Shown here: positions 16,290 to 26,219 of the stretch, in pieces
Numbering within the stretch: the first letter of the stretch is position 1
How the letters are laid out: each line of letters starts with the position of its first letter
From: Flavobacteriales bacterium UBA7878
Lineage (GTDB): Bacteria; Bacteroidota; Bacteroidia; Flavobacteriales; Schleiferiaceae
Assembly: GCA_002501205.1 (NCBI GenBank)
Contig: DLRW01000022.1
Location: 2,163 to 66,162 of the forward strand
Direction of reading: 5' to 3'
Length of the DNA: 64,000 bases
Notes under the pieces: model-generated
The model's database searches: none
What the model was told of the DNA's origin: nothing
The model's input: the letters and a program-made list of their open reading frames with translations, nothing else
Translations under genes and position numbers: made by a program

Positions 16290-17690
16290 TTAAGGAGTAA
16301 TCTGAATTTTTTGGGTCAGCGTTCCCGCCGATCCTATGGTGCGAATAAAAAATAGTCCACCGGGAATCTGCGACAGTTCAATTTCGCTATTCCCGGATCT
16401 GTTTAGTTCCCCCTGTTTAATCAGAGCACCATCCAGACTAAGTAGTTCGTATTTTTCGAAACTACCTGCCGGATATTCTAGATTAATATGGTTATGAGCC
16501 GGATTGGGATAAATTTGGAGCATATCCGCATTAAGCTCTTGCAGGCCAACATTTGTGATCACAATACAAGCTGAGGTGTCTACACAGCCATTTAAAGAAA
16601 CTTCAACAGCATAAGATCCATTTAGCACAAAAGTGAATTGGCGACGGGTGGCTCCTACAATTTTGCTGTAATTGTCAGTACACTTCAACCATTGGTAAGT
16701 GGCGGCGGTATCGGCTTCATTAGCTTCCAGGGTGTTACTGGCAATTCGGCTGGCAGAAGAGTCCAGATTATTTACCACCAGGGTAAGGTCCATGATGGTA
16801 TCGCAACCGGATGCACTGGGGCTAATGGTATCTATATAGTGACCGCTTTGAGTGTAGTTGATTCCATTGGGCGCCAGGTAGGGACCACAAGAGTTGATAT
16901 TTAATATGATATTGTTGATCCCCTGGAGAGGAGAAGCTACAAAGTTTGAGCTGTTTCCAGATAATGTGAAATTGGATAAAGTCCCATTGATATTGCCTTT
17001 GCTGTCGGTTAAACTGCTAATTCCACTATTAGCCCCCCCTGCTGTACCCTGATTAAATTCATAGGACAACTTTAAGGAAGGGTCGGTTAGGTCCATTCCG
17101 CAGGCATTGTAAAGGGTATTCACTTCTGCACTGCTTAAAGCACGATCCCACAGACCGACATCATCTAATCGACCATCGAACATAAAATCGTTTCCAGGGA
17201 AGCTTAGGTAACCCATACTTAAAGGCTCGGTAGTGCTGCTTATGCTTCCGCTGGCTGGCATGGAAGAGGATAAAGCTCCATCTTGATATAGACTTAAGGT
17301 GGTACCATCATAGGTCAATACAAAATGGTTCCAACTGTTTTGATTTAAGATGCTATTCGAGGTGATGGTATATACTGTTCCAGCACTATTGCGAAAGCGT
17401 GCTTCCACATCGGCACTTCCTAATTGCATTACATAAAAGTCTGCATCAGTATTGTTTCGAAAGCCTCCAAAGCCATCAAAATCAGGCCAGCCTGAACTGC
17501 CGTTTGTAGGGTATACCCACATGGATAATGTGATTCCAGTGCCACTGGTAATCATGCCCGAGGCATTGGCTACTGTGGCTTGATCATCTACGCCATCAAA
17601 GTCGAGGGCGTTTTGCGATTGGCCGGAAAAACCAAGGAGCACTAAAAAGATTAGGCTCTTGATTTTCCAACAGAACATTCGGTTCTTCAT
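16290..17690 (-). CDS. LamG-domain surface protein with T9SS type A sorting domain
   Basis: ATG 17690 gives 466 residues with a Sec signal peptide (KIKSLIFLVLLGFSGQSQNA). The frame upstream of it has no coding character. Residues about 30-205 are a concanavalin-like LamG fold: ALDFDGVDDQATVANASGM, then LSMWVYPTN, then WNHFVLTYDGTTLSLYQDG. A second ~120-residue region may be an Ig-like domain. The C-terminal ~80 residues (YPNPAHNHINLE, then GGLFFIRT) match the T9SS type A sorting signal. It should be secreted through the outer membrane and attached to the surface, perhaps binding glycans. Confidence 0.85.
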   Translation of the reverse strand: MKNRMFCWKIKSLIFLVLLGFSGQSQNALDFDGVDDQATVANASGMITSGTGITLSMWVYPTNGSSGWPDFDGFGGFRNNTDADFYVMQLGSADVEARFRNSAGTVYTITSNSILNQNSWNHFVLTYDGTTLSLYQDGALSSSMPASGSISSTTEPLSMGYLSFPGNDFMFDGRLDDVGLWDRALSSAEVNTLYNACGMDLTDPSLKLSYEFNQGTAGGANSGISSLTDSKGNINGTLSNFTLSGNSSNFVASPLQGINNIILNINSCGPYLAPNGINYTQSGHYIDTISPSASGCDTIMDLTLVVNNLDSSASRIASNTLEANEADTAATYQWLKCTDNYSKIVGATRRQFTFVLNGSYAVEVSLNGCVDTSACIVITNVGLQELNADMLQIYPNPAHNHINLEYPAGSFEKYELLSLDGALIKQGELNRSGNSEIELSQIPGGLFFIRTIGSAGTLTQKIQITP

Positions 17691-17836
17691 TTTTAACGGG
17701 TGAGGATGAATAAATTCGTCACTCTTTTCATAAACAATGGATGCTAACAATAGTATCAAAGTTTTCCCGGAAATCTGAATTTTGGGGGGTAAACAATAGG
17801 TTAACAAGAGAGTTAAAATATTGCTAGAGAGGAAGT

Positions 17837-19630
17837 TTAGGCGAGGGTGTCCAAGAACTCACTCAGGTTTATCTCCGAATTAAGGTTCATTTTTTTACGC
17901 AAACGGTGGCGCATCACTTTCACCGAAGCGGGCGAAATGTTCTTAACCGTTGCGATTTCTTTGGTGGATAGTTTTAATCGCAAGAGGGCACACATCTGCT
18001 GTTCGCTTGGACTTAAATCGGGATATCGCTCCTTGAGCTTAGCCATAAACTCATGGTTTATCTTGGCAATGTTCTCTTGAAAGACTTTGAGGTTGCTATC
18101 TACTTGTAGTTGAAACTTGATGTAATTCTTAAGGTCTTTGATGTCGCGAGGGCTGGATTCACCTCCCTGGCTTATTTGGTCAAGCTTATCTAAAAGTTCA
18201 TTGGTAAACTCTTGTTTTCGCGTAATAGCAATGGCGAAATCCACTAAATCCTGATTCTTATGATTTAATACCTCTTTTAACTGCCGGCTCTCCAGTGATT
18301 TGTTTTTTAGCTTAAGCTTGGTGAGATTGCTTTCAACTTCCAATAGTTCGCGCTTCTTGGTTTGTTGCCGTCGATAGCTGTAAAAGGCAATGATTACCGC
18401 AATTAACAATAGGATAGCAGTGGCACTGATCAATATAACCTTTAAGGAGTTTACCTCCCTTTCGCTTTCAATTAACAAGGCCAGGAGATTTCGCTCCCTT
18501 TCAATGCGCTTTTGTTGCAGGTTTACTAAATCGTGTACATGGCTGTTAACCCGCGATTTTCCGGCTGATATTTGTTGATTTATAAGTTGCTGCTGCCTTA
18601 ATGATTCGATGGCCATTTTTGACATTCCCAGCTTGTCATAAACATCACTCAAAGTACCATAATAGTCAATCAATGAAAGTGGCGATTGTTTGAGGTTAGC
18701 ATAGGCCAGGGCCAGGTGATTTAAGGCACTTCGACTTTGGTTTAAAGCAATTTCAGCCTTAGCAAGTTTGATGAGGTAAAAACCATAATGCAGGCTATCT
18801 GTATTTCCGTGATCATTAAGAATCCTCAAAGTGTGGGTGCTGGCTTCCAGCTCCTGCACAGCGCTTTGAAAATGATTTTGGATTAAGTAGCAATGGCCAA
18901 TATTGCCTTTGACCACGGCAAATAGCAAACTGTCGGGACTTAAGGGTTTGGGCATGCTTTCAAAAATGCTGATGGCACGATTGTAATGCTCAAGGGCATC
19001 AGAGTAGAAAGCTCTTTGCTGATAGTTGTAACCGATGTTATTGTTACAATGCATCTGAATGGAGGCATCACCTATGTCTTCGGCAATCTGATAGGCCTTT
19101 TTGTAGTAATAAGTGGCAGAATCAAACTGTTGACTTTGGCCATATAAATAGGCGAGATTCTCATTGGAGTAGTAGCAGTCCTTTTGGTTGTTGCTCCTGC
19201 TAATGAGCGCACAATGAATCTTCTTGTAGTCAACGGCCATTTCATAAGCTCCCAATTGACTAAAGGAGCTGGAAAGAATATCCATCATTTTGAGGCTGTC
19301 CTTCAATTCAAATAATTGACTACTCTGAGGTTCCAGCTCTAAAATCGTTTCAATTGCTAAATGCGGAGAATTCAATCGCGAATACAGATGGGCCTTTCCC
19401 AACTTGCCCTGAATAATGGCGCTTTCATCACCTAAGTCTCTAGCAAGGTCCAGGCCTTCTTTCAAATACCGGCTGGCTTGATTGGAATCATTGCAGCTTT
19501 CACTTAGGGCGAATAGATCGTAAATCCTTTTTAATTCCGGATCTGTTTTGGGTAAAGCCTCCAGGTTTTTCTGTGACCATAGCCAAGGGCTAAAAGCTAT
19601 AAATAGCAGTGTAAAACAGAGTCGATTCAT
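17837..19630 (-). CDS. TPR membrane regulator with LuxR-type DNA-binding domain
   Basis: 597 residues: a signal or anchor sequence, several tetratricopeptide repeats (residues about 30-370, for example NNIGYNYQQRAFYSDALEHYNRA), one membrane helix (VILISATAILLLIAVIIAFY near 398-417) and a coiled-coil segment. The end is a LuxR-like winged helix (LSPSEQQMCALLRLKLSTKE, then VKNISPASVKVMRHRLRKKM). This layout is a known Bacteroidota family of regulators that sense in the periplasm and bind DNA in the cytoplasm without a kinase. Its nearest downstream gene is the LamG surface protein on the same strand (146 bases away), so it may control it. Confidence 0.85.
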   Translation of the reverse strand: MNRLCFTLLFIAFSPWLWSQKNLEALPKTDPELKRIYDLFALSESCNDSNQASRYLKEGLDLARDLGDESAIIQGKLGKAHLYSRLNSPHLAIETILELEPQSSQLFELKDSLKMMDILSSSFSQLGAYEMAVDYKKIHCALISRSNNQKDCYYSNENLAYLYGQSQQFDSATYYYKKAYQIAEDIGDASIQMHCNNNIGYNYQQRAFYSDALEHYNRAISIFESMPKPLSPDSLLFAVVKGNIGHCYLIQNHFQSAVQELEASTHTLRILNDHGNTDSLHYGFYLIKLAKAEIALNQSRSALNHLALAYANLKQSPLSLIDYYGTLSDVYDKLGMSKMAIESLRQQQLINQQISAGKSRVNSHVHDLVNLQQKRIERERNLLALLIESEREVNSLKVILISATAILLLIAVIIAFYSYRRQQTKKRELLEVESNLTKLKLKNKSLESRQLKEVLNHKNQDLVDFAIAITRKQEFTNELLDKLDQISQGGESSPRDIKDLKNYIKFQLQVDSNLKVFQENIAKINHEFMAKLKERYPDLSPSEQQMCALLRLKLSTKEIATVKNISPASVKVMRHRLRKKMNLNSEINLSEFLDTLA

Positions 19631-19850
19631 TTCCCCTTCGCTTGCATAAAGTAAGTTCGGAAAGTTAAAGGTAAAGCTTTAGCCTGCGATTAATCAATTA
19701 GGATGCACCGAGCAGAGAGTGAGACTTGAAATTAGGACGTGGATTTTCATACAATTAGTACCTTCGGCGCTTTCTTTTTCAGACCACCTGTGGTAGTTCC
19801 AATAAGGGATTTCAAGGCAGACAGAGTCAAACAAAGGCTAAAAGAAAGGA

Positions 19851-20942
19851 ATGAATTACATAAAAGGATTCGATGGATTGAGGTGCTATTCTATACTCCT
19901 GGTGGTGGTTACGCACTTGGGGATCGCCCATCAATTTGAAGAAGGATCTTATTTACGTGATCATCTTTTCTATTTCTTCTCAGGGCCTGCTGGGGTTAAT
20001 ATCTTCTTTGCGATTAGTGGCTTTCTAATCACTACCCTGATCCTAAATGAAATTAAAACCACCGGGACATTTAAGGTGAAGCTCTTTTTCTACCGGCGGT
20101 TTCTGCGTTTATTGCCTCCAATCATTCCTTTTTACCTGGCGCTGTACATCTTTATGCAATTAGGCTACGTTCGGGAAACCACCATTGGTCTACTGGCTTC
20201 TGTTTTTTACCTCTTTAATTTTGTTCCACGCGCTAAAATTTCCTGGTCCCCCGAATTAAGCCATACCTGGTCTTTAGCGGTAGAGGAGCAATTCTATATT
20301 TTTTGGGCGATCATTTTTAAATTTTTCAATACCCATAAGCGTAACATCCTAATCTTCCTGATTCTGTTTCTGTGCGTTTTAGGATTCTATTTCTTGCCCA
20401 CTATCCCCTTGACTATAAAGGGGAAAGACTATTTGTTGGAAGAAGTGTTTTTTGTTGATCGTTGGGTAATTCCGGCCGTAGCCCCCATTTTACTCGGGGC
20501 TCTTTTTGCACAGCTAAATTTTAGTAATTACAGACAGATTCGCGAAAGGTTTAAGGGGAATCTTGCGGGCTATTTTAGTTTGCTGGTTTTCTTTTCGCCC
20601 CTTTATTTACCAGAGTTTTTAATGCCTTGGGTTAAAATATTTCACGGTTTGGGTTCCACTTTTTTGCTTTTGTGGGTATTTAATAATCAAGAGCGAGGCA
20701 TTATACGCGTATTGGAATGGGCTCCCATAAAATACATAGGGGTAATTTCCTATGGTGTTTACATTTGGCAAGGTTTCTTTGTGCGAACTGGCCCCAATGG
20801 TACTCCCAAAATTTGGGTGCATGATTTTCCCTACAATGTGGTTCTAACCTTTATAGTGGCCATTCTTTCCTATGAATTGTATGAGAAGAAGGTGCTTCGA
20901 TTAAAGAAGCGTTTCAAAAGCACAGCGGTCAAGCAAGCTTAA
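19851..20942 (+). CDS. acyltransferase 3 family membrane protein (OafA/YrhL-like)
   Basis: 363 residues with about ten membrane helices. Motifs typical of the acyltransferase 3 family are present: GFDGLRCYSILLVVVTHLG (residues 6-24, His22 likely catalytic) and HTWSLAVEEQFYIFW (about 142-156). These enzymes add acetyl or other acyl groups to sugars of lipopolysaccharide, capsule or peptidoglycan. The gene stands alone upstream of leuS. Which envelope glycan it modifies is not shown. A weak AAAGAAAGGA stretch precedes the ATG. Confidence 0.85.
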   Translation: MNYIKGFDGLRCYSILLVVVTHLGIAHQFEEGSYLRDHLFYFFSGPAGVNIFFAISGFLITTLILNEIKTTGTFKVKLFFYRRFLRLLPPIIPFYLALYIFMQLGYVRETTIGLLASVFYLFNFVPRAKISWSPELSHTWSLAVEEQFYIFWAIIFKFFNTHKRNILIFLILFLCVLGFYFLPTIPLTIKGKDYLLEEVFFVDRWVIPAVAPILLGALFAQLNFSNYRQIRERFKGNLAGYFSLLVFFSPLYLPEFLMPWVKIFHGLGSTFLLLWVFNNQERGIIRVLEWAPIKYIGVISYGVYIWQGFFVRTGPNGTPKIWVHDFPYNVVLTFIVAILSYELYEKKVLRLKKRFKSTAVKQA

Positions 20943-21068
20943 GTCTGAATTAGGCGCCTAAACCTTGTAAAAGGACCAAGCCTCTATCGTTTCATCGGGA
21001 TTGCACGCTTTTATTATGACAAGAAGGGCAAAGCCTGTATTTTCGCGCCTTCATCCCATCGAATACCC

Positions 21069-23855
21069 ATGGATTACAATTTTTCCGAAATCGAAAAGAA
21101 ATGGCAAGCCTTTTGGGCCAACCAAAAAAGCTTTGCCGCCGAAGAAAACAGCAATAAACCCAAGTACTATGTGCTGGACATGTTCCCTTATCCATCCGGA
21201 GCCGGACTGCATGTGGGTCACCCGCTGGGCTATATCGCTTCGGATATTGTAAGCCGCTATCAGCGTCACCGGGGTTTTAATGTATTGCATCCCATGGGCT
21301 ACGACTCTTTTGGTTTGCCCGCGGAGCAATATGCCATTCAAACCGGGCAACACCCTGCGGTGACCACCGAGCAAAATATTAAACGTTACCGCCAGCAATT
21401 AGACCGTATTGGTTTTGCCTTTGATTGGTCGCGTGAGGTACGCACTTCGGATCCTTCTTTTTACCGTTGGACCCAGTGGATCTTTTTGCAGATGTTCGAT
21501 GCCTGGTATGATTACGATGAGGAGCAAGCCAAGTCTATCGAAGAATTGATCTGGTATTTCCATAAAAATGGCAGCGATGGATTGAATGCCGCTTGTGGCG
21601 AAGATTTGCATTTTACGCCCGAAGAATGGGAAGGTTATGATGAGGCTACTCGTGAGCAAATTTTACAGAATTACCGCCTTGCCTACCGCAGTGAAAGCAC
21701 CGTGAACTGGTGTCCGGCCCTGGGTACGGTATTAGCGAATGATGAGGTTAAGGATGGCTTAAGCGAGCGGGGTGGTCATCCGGTAGTACAAAAGAAAATG
21801 ATGCAGTGGAGCATGCGTATCACTGCTTATGCCGATCGGCTATTGGCCGGATTGGATCATATTGATTGGTCAGAATCTTTAAAAGAATCGCAGCGTAACT
21901 GGATTGGGAAATCACAAGGTGCCTCGGTCTTCTTCGAATTAAAGGACCATGAGGCCAATATTGAGGTCTTTACCACTCGTCCTGATACCATTTTTGGGGT
22001 GAGCTTTATGGTATTAGCTCCCGAACATTATCTGGTAGATGAGATTACTACTCCTGATCAAGCGGAGGCGGTAAAAGCTTATCAAGAGCAAGCTGCCCGT
22101 AAGAGTGAGCGCGATCGGATGACCGAGGTGAAAAGCATTAGTGGCGTATTTACGGGGGCCTATGTAAAACATCCTTTCAGCGGTGAAGAAGTACCAGTGT
22201 GGATTGCGGATTATGTGCTTGCCGGTTATGGTACCGGAGCCGTAATGGCGGTTCCAGGGCATGATAGTCGCGACTGGGCTTTCGCCAAGCACTTTGGTTT
22301 ACCTATCAAAGAAGTGGTAAGTGGTGGCAATGTGGAGGAAGCTTCTTATGATGCCAAAGAAGGGAAATTGGTGAATAGCGATTTCTTGAATGGCTTGGAA
22401 GTGAAAGCGGCCATTGCCAAGGCTATTGAGGCCATTGAAGATAAAGAGATCGGTAAGGCCCAAATTAATTTCCGCTTGCGCGATGCGGTTTTCGGTCGCC
22501 AGCGTTATTGGGGAGAGCCCATTCCGATTTACTATGTAGATAATATGCCACGCCGGGTGAAGGAGGAGCATCTTCCTCTCGAATTACCGGCTGTAGATAA
22601 ATTTTTACCTACCGAAGATGGTGAGCCACCTTTGGCGCGTGCTTCGATGTGGAATTACCATCCTGATAAAGGAGTAGTACCCGCCGGTGAAGGCTATCCT
22701 TTGGAAACTACCACCATGCCGGGTTGGGCGGGAAGTAGCTGGTATGACCTCCGTTATATGGATGCTCGCAATACCGAGGCTTTCGCCGATAAGGAGAAAT
22801 TGGATTACTGGCAAAATGTAGATCTCTATATCGGTGGTTCCGAACACGCCACCGGGCATTTATTATACACCCGTTTCTGGCATAAATTTCTGGTGGATAA
22901 AGGTTATTTGAACCAAGAGGAGCCTTTCAAGAAATTGATAAACCAGGGGATGATTTTAGGCTATTCAGCTTTTGCTCATCGTATTGATGGAACAAACACC
23001 TTTGTTTCGGCAGAGCAAGCAAAGGAGCATAAAACATCTAAGGTTCATGTGGATGTGAGCCTAGTGAATACTTCCGATGAATTGGATGTGAATGCATTTA
23101 AAAACTGGCGTGATGATTTAAAGAATGCAGAATTCATTTTTGAAGGAAGCTTTAAGGTGAGTCGCGAAGTGGAGAAAATGTCCAAGTCCAAGTTCAATGT
23201 GGTGAATCCGGATGACATTATCGAGCAATATGGTGCCGACACCTTGCGCCTTTACGAAATGTTCTTAGGGCCATTGGAGCAAAGCAAGCCCTGGAATACC
23301 GCCGGAATTAGCGGGGTACACAATTTCCTGAAAAAGCTTTGGCGTTTGTATCATCAAGGTGGTAATTGGAATGTGACAGATGATGCTCCTAATGAAAAGG
23401 AGTGGAAAGCTTTGCACACCTTGATTAAGAAATTGAATGAGGATATCGCCAATTTTAGCTTCAATACCTCAGTAAGTGCCTTTATGATTGCGGTGAATGA
23501 GCTAGGCGATTTAAAGTGCGGTAAGAAGGCCATTTTGGAGCAATTGCCTATATTGATTTCGCCTTATGCACCGCATATTGCTGAAGAACTTTGGGATCGA
23601 TTGGGTAATGTTGGGTCCATCAATGAGGAGCCCTATCCACAACATGAAGAAAAGTACTTGGTAGAAAGCTCGGTGAATTATCCTGTGTCCTTTAATGGCA
23701 AGGTACGGTTTACCCTAAGCCTTCCGGCGGATATGTCGAAAGATGAGGTTGAGAAAACCGTAATGGCTGAAGACAAAACCCAGCAGTATTTAGATGGAAA
23801 GGCTCCCCGCAAGGTGATTGTGGTGCCAGGACGCATTGTGAATATTGTTCTATAG
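21069..23855 (+). CDS. leuS: leucyl-tRNA synthetase
   Basis: 928 residues, full length for class I LeuRS. It charges tRNA-Leu with leucine using ATP. The HIGH-like motif is HVGH at residues 48-51, and the KMSKS motif appears as KMSKSKFNVV near residue 700. The editing domain (CP1) residues VFTTRPDTIFGVSF and a C-terminal anticodon-binding region are present. GYGTGAVMAVPGHDSRDWAF is a conserved LeuRS editing segment. A few insertions typical of Bacteroidota LeuRS occur. Confidence 0.98.
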   Translation: MDYNFSEIEKKWQAFWANQKSFAAEENSNKPKYYVLDMFPYPSGAGLHVGHPLGYIASDIVSRYQRHRGFNVLHPMGYDSFGLPAEQYAIQTGQHPAVTTEQNIKRYRQQLDRIGFAFDWSREVRTSDPSFYRWTQWIFLQMFDAWYDYDEEQAKSIEELIWYFHKNGSDGLNAACGEDLHFTPEEWEGYDEATREQILQNYRLAYRSESTVNWCPALGTVLANDEVKDGLSERGGHPVVQKKMMQWSMRITAYADRLLAGLDHIDWSESLKESQRNWIGKSQGASVFFELKDHEANIEVFTTRPDTIFGVSFMVLAPEHYLVDEITTPDQAEAVKAYQEQAARKSERDRMTEVKSISGVFTGAYVKHPFSGEEVPVWIADYVLAGYGTGAVMAVPGHDSRDWAFAKHFGLPIKEVVSGGNVEEASYDAKEGKLVNSDFLNGLEVKAAIAKAIEAIEDKEIGKAQINFRLRDAVFGRQRYWGEPIPIYYVDNMPRRVKEEHLPLELPAVDKFLPTEDGEPPLARASMWNYHPDKGVVPAGEGYPLETTTMPGWAGSSWYDLRYMDARNTEAFADKEKLDYWQNVDLYIGGSEHATGHLLYTRFWHKFLVDKGYLNQEEPFKKLINQGMILGYSAFAHRIDGTNTFVSAEQAKEHKTSKVHVDVSLVNTSDELDVNAFKNWRDDLKNAEFIFEGSFKVSREVEKMSKSKFNVVNPDDIIEQYGADTLRLYEMFLGPLEQSKPWNTAGISGVHNFLKKLWRLYHQGGNWNVTDDAPNEKEWKALHTLIKKLNEDIANFSFNTSVSAFMIAVNELGDLKCGKKAILEQLPILISPYAPHIAEELWDRLGNVGSINEEPYPQHEEKYLVESSVNYPVSFNGKVRFTLSLPADMSKDEVEKTVMAEDKTQQYLDGKAPRKVIVVPGRIVNIVL

Positions 23856-23987
23856 GAACTTGCCTCAATCCTCCATTTCAAAATTGGGGACTGATAGCTT
23901 TCTTATGTAAACGGATGGATGCTCTTCCTTTGATTTCTATCCCTCGGACTGGTCGCTATCTGCGGGCAACTTGTACCTTTACGGGGC

Positions 23988-24239
23988 ATGAAGCCCGGCC
24001 AACCCAGTATAGTTCCACGCAAAAAGAATAAGAAGGAGCAAAAGCGTTTCCTGATTCAGGATGCTTTTTCCTATTTATTTAAGTCGGCCGGCCTTATTGT
24101 TTGGGTGATTGTATTTGGCTTGGCTTTGCTCGAAATCAAACAGTATTATCATATAGATTTGATTCCTGGTTACGATAGTGCAGTGGATGATGTGTATGGT
24201 GCTATACGCGGATTTTTATCCGAGCTCTTTGGATTTTAA
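23988..24239 (+). CDS. small single-span membrane protein
   Basis: 83 residues: a basic N-terminus (KKNKKEQKRF), one membrane helix (LIVWVIVFGLALLEI near residues 34-48) and a short C-terminus. It lies between leuS and the DUF3108 gene on the same strand and could be co-transcribed with either. The sequence shows coding character (no rare breaks), but no family was recognised. Confidence 0.5.
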   Translation: MKPGQPSIVPRKKNKKEQKRFLIQDAFSYLFKSAGLIVWVIVFGLALLEIKQYYHIDLIPGYDSAVDDVYGAIRGFLSELFGF

Positions 24240-24258
24240 TACCATTAGCCTCTGGCAT

Positions 24259-24266
24259 TACGTTTG
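24259..24266 (+). promoter_or_regulatory. -7 element for the DUF3108 gene
   Basis: TACGTTTG, a full TAnnTTTG match, ends 24 bases before the ATG at 24291. No -33 box at the usual 19-base spacing. Confidence 0.45.
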
Positions 24267-24290
24267 TAATAGACTCCTTAAAGAACAACC

Positions 24291-25109
24291 ATGAAAGCCC
24301 TTTTCTTAAGCCTCCTTACTCTGGTGCCCCTGGCTTCCATGCCCAGCCTTTCGGCGGATGAGAAGCCCCAAGCAGCACAGAGAGTAGAACAATTACGAAA
24401 CCTCAATCAAAGAGCTTTTAAACCTGGTGAGGTGCTCGAGTATCGCATTCGCTACGGTTTAATCGAAGCGGGTAAAGCCAAATTAGAAGTTAAAGGAATT
24501 GTAGAGCGCTCCGGCCGACCTTCCTATCATGTGGTGGGAACCGGCAGAACGACCGGCATGACCGAATGGTTTTTTAAAACTCGAGATCGTTACGAAAGCT
24601 TTATCGATACAGAGGCGATGGTGCCCTGGGAGTTTATTCGCGATGTGAATGAAGGTGGATATGAAATTGAACGTCACCTGATATTTGATCAATATCAGCA
24701 AACCGTTCGCGATCTTAAGGCTTTGCACAAAGGAGAGTTTAGCTACGAAGAATATGCTCAAGACATGATTAGTGCCTTTTACTTTGCACGCTCTTGGGAT
24801 GCTTCTAAATTGAAGAAGGGTGATGAGATTAGCTTTACCATGTTTTTGGATCACGAGCAATTCCCCTTCAAATTAGTGGTTTTAGGTCGGGAGAATGTAG
24901 AAACCGATTGGGGCGATATTTCTTGCTTGGCCCTTCGTCCAAAATTGCAAGAAGGGCGCGTGTTTAGCGAAGAAGAAGGGATGACCATTTATGTGAGTGA
25001 TGATGAGAATAAAGTGCCTATACTGATTGAATCTTCGCTTTTTATCGGATCCATCCGAGTAGAGTTAACCGACTATAAAGGTCTTCAGCATAAACTTCGT
25101 TTTAAATAG
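24291..25109 (+). CDS. DUF3108 domain protein
   Basis: 272 residues, exported (signal KALFLSLLTLVPLASMPSLS). Residues about 45-270 match the DUF3108 family: FKPGEVLEYRIRYGLIEAGK, then HVVGTGRTTGMTEWFFKTRD, then the late strand GMTIYVSDDENKVPILIESS. The family is periplasmic, probably a beta-barrel-like fold of unknown function, sometimes implicated in cell-envelope maintenance. It is 38 bases upstream of the tryptophan dioxygenase gene. Confidence 0.85.
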   Translation: MKALFLSLLTLVPLASMPSLSADEKPQAAQRVEQLRNLNQRAFKPGEVLEYRIRYGLIEAGKAKLEVKGIVERSGRPSYHVVGTGRTTGMTEWFFKTRDRYESFIDTEAMVPWEFIRDVNEGGYEIERHLIFDQYQQTVRDLKALHKGEFSYEEYAQDMISAFYFARSWDASKLKKGDEISFTMFLDHEQFPFKLVVLGRENVETDWGDISCLALRPKLQEGRVFSEEEGMTIYVSDDENKVPILIESSLFIGSIRVELTDYKGLQHKLRFK

Positions 25110-25147
25110 CTCTTTTATTATAGTTTTACAGAGCTAAATAAGAGACC

Positions 25148-26143
25148 ATGCCTCAAGATGTAAAGATTACTCCCGAAATTCAGGAACGCTTGAACCTGCT
25201 AGCCGATAAATACCAGGCAAGTGGTCAGGAATTACTGGATTTTCTGGACGGTTTACTTTACCAGGATTACAATACCTACTGGGATTATATCCACCTGGAT
25301 ACCCTGTTATCCTTACAAACTCCCATCACGGATATTCCGGATGAGGAGATTTTCATCATGTACCATCAGATTACGGAACTTTATTTCAAGTTATCCTTGC
25401 ATGAGTTCCGTCAATTGGCTGAGGAGAATTCGGTTACAGCCGAGTCTATGACTCAGAAATTGAGCCGAGTGAATCGCTACTTTGAAGCTTTGACCCGTTC
25501 CTTTGGAATTATGGAGCAGGGGATGGATCGCCATCAATTCTTAAAGTTTCGCATGTCTTTGATTCCAGCTTCTGGCTTTCAATCCGTTCAATATCGACTG
25601 GTAGAAATCTGTGCTACAGATATGATTAATCTGGTGGATAAAGACCATCGGGATGATATGAAGGAGCATGATCCCAGTATTGAGCAGATGTACGAATACA
25701 TCTATTGGAAGAAAGGGGCGACCATTGCTGAATCGGGACATAAAACCCTTACTCTTAAGCAGTTTGAGAAAAAGTATTCCGGGATGATTATTCGTCATGC
25801 CAAGGAATTCTATCATACAAATCTTTGGCAAAAATACCTGGAGCTTCCGGAGGAGGAACAGGCCAATGAAACCTTAAAAGACCAAATGCGTTTACTCGAT
25901 TTAAATGTAAATGTATACTGGCCATTACAACACTATAAAACTTCTGTGGTATATCTGGCACGCCGTCCGGCCGATGTGCGGGCCACTGGTGGAACCAATT
26001 GGCAGAAGTATTTACCCCCTCGTTTCCAAAAACGAATCTTCTATCCACAGTTATGGACAGAGCAAGAGAAAGAGGAATGGGGTAAGTCCTGGGTAAATGA
26101 AGTGTTGGAAGAAGTGAAGAAAAAGCAGGAGCAGGGGCAATAA
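25148..26143 (+). CDS. kynA: tryptophan 2,3-dioxygenase family protein
   Basis: 331 residues. It resembles heme tryptophan dioxygenases: IMYHQITELYFKLSLHEFRQ (residues about 67-86, containing the heme-pocket HQVYELWFKQ-like motif), SGFQSVQYRLVEI, and the C-terminal TGGTNWQKYLPPRFQKRIF. The enzyme would open the indole ring of tryptophan with O2 to give N-formylkynurenine, the first step of the kynurenine pathway. No other kynurenine-pathway gene is nearby. The clade is more divergent than the proteobacterial enzyme, so substrate specificity is inferred. Neighbours on the same strand are the DUF3108 and M23 genes. Confidence 0.88.
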   Translation: MPQDVKITPEIQERLNLLADKYQASGQELLDFLDGLLYQDYNTYWDYIHLDTLLSLQTPITDIPDEEIFIMYHQITELYFKLSLHEFRQLAEENSVTAESMTQKLSRVNRYFEALTRSFGIMEQGMDRHQFLKFRMSLIPASGFQSVQYRLVEICATDMINLVDKDHRDDMKEHDPSIEQMYEYIYWKKGATIAESGHKTLTLKQFEKKYSGMIIRHAKEFYHTNLWQKYLELPEEEQANETLKDQMRLLDLNVNVYWPLQHYKTSVVYLARRPADVRATGGTNWQKYLPPRFQKRIFYPQLWTEQEKEEWGKSWVNEVLEEVKKKQEQGQ

Positions 26144-26178
26144 TCAGAGTTGGAGCGCGTTAGACCCCCGTGGGTTTG

Positions 26179-26186
26179 TATATTTG
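26179..26186 (+). promoter_or_regulatory. -7 element that fixes the start of the M23 gene
   Basis: TATATTTG is a full TAnnTTTG match, and the upstream TTG that would start a longer frame (26184) lies within it. The ATG at 26220 is therefore the natural start, giving a leader of about 30 bases. Confidence 0.5.
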
Positions 26187-26219
26187 CGGCCCTGCAACCA
26201 CCACCTATTACAACCTTTT

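Noticed and set aside
20950..20961. 12-bp palindrome TTAGGCGCCTAA downstream of the acyltransferase gene
   Set aside because: It has no loop and no U-tract and stands alone, so neither a terminator nor an operator can be supported.
23856..23987. possible terminator after leuS (CCTCAAT with ATTGGGG)
   Set aside because: The pairing needs a G-U pair and lacks a T-run, so it is too weak to annotate.
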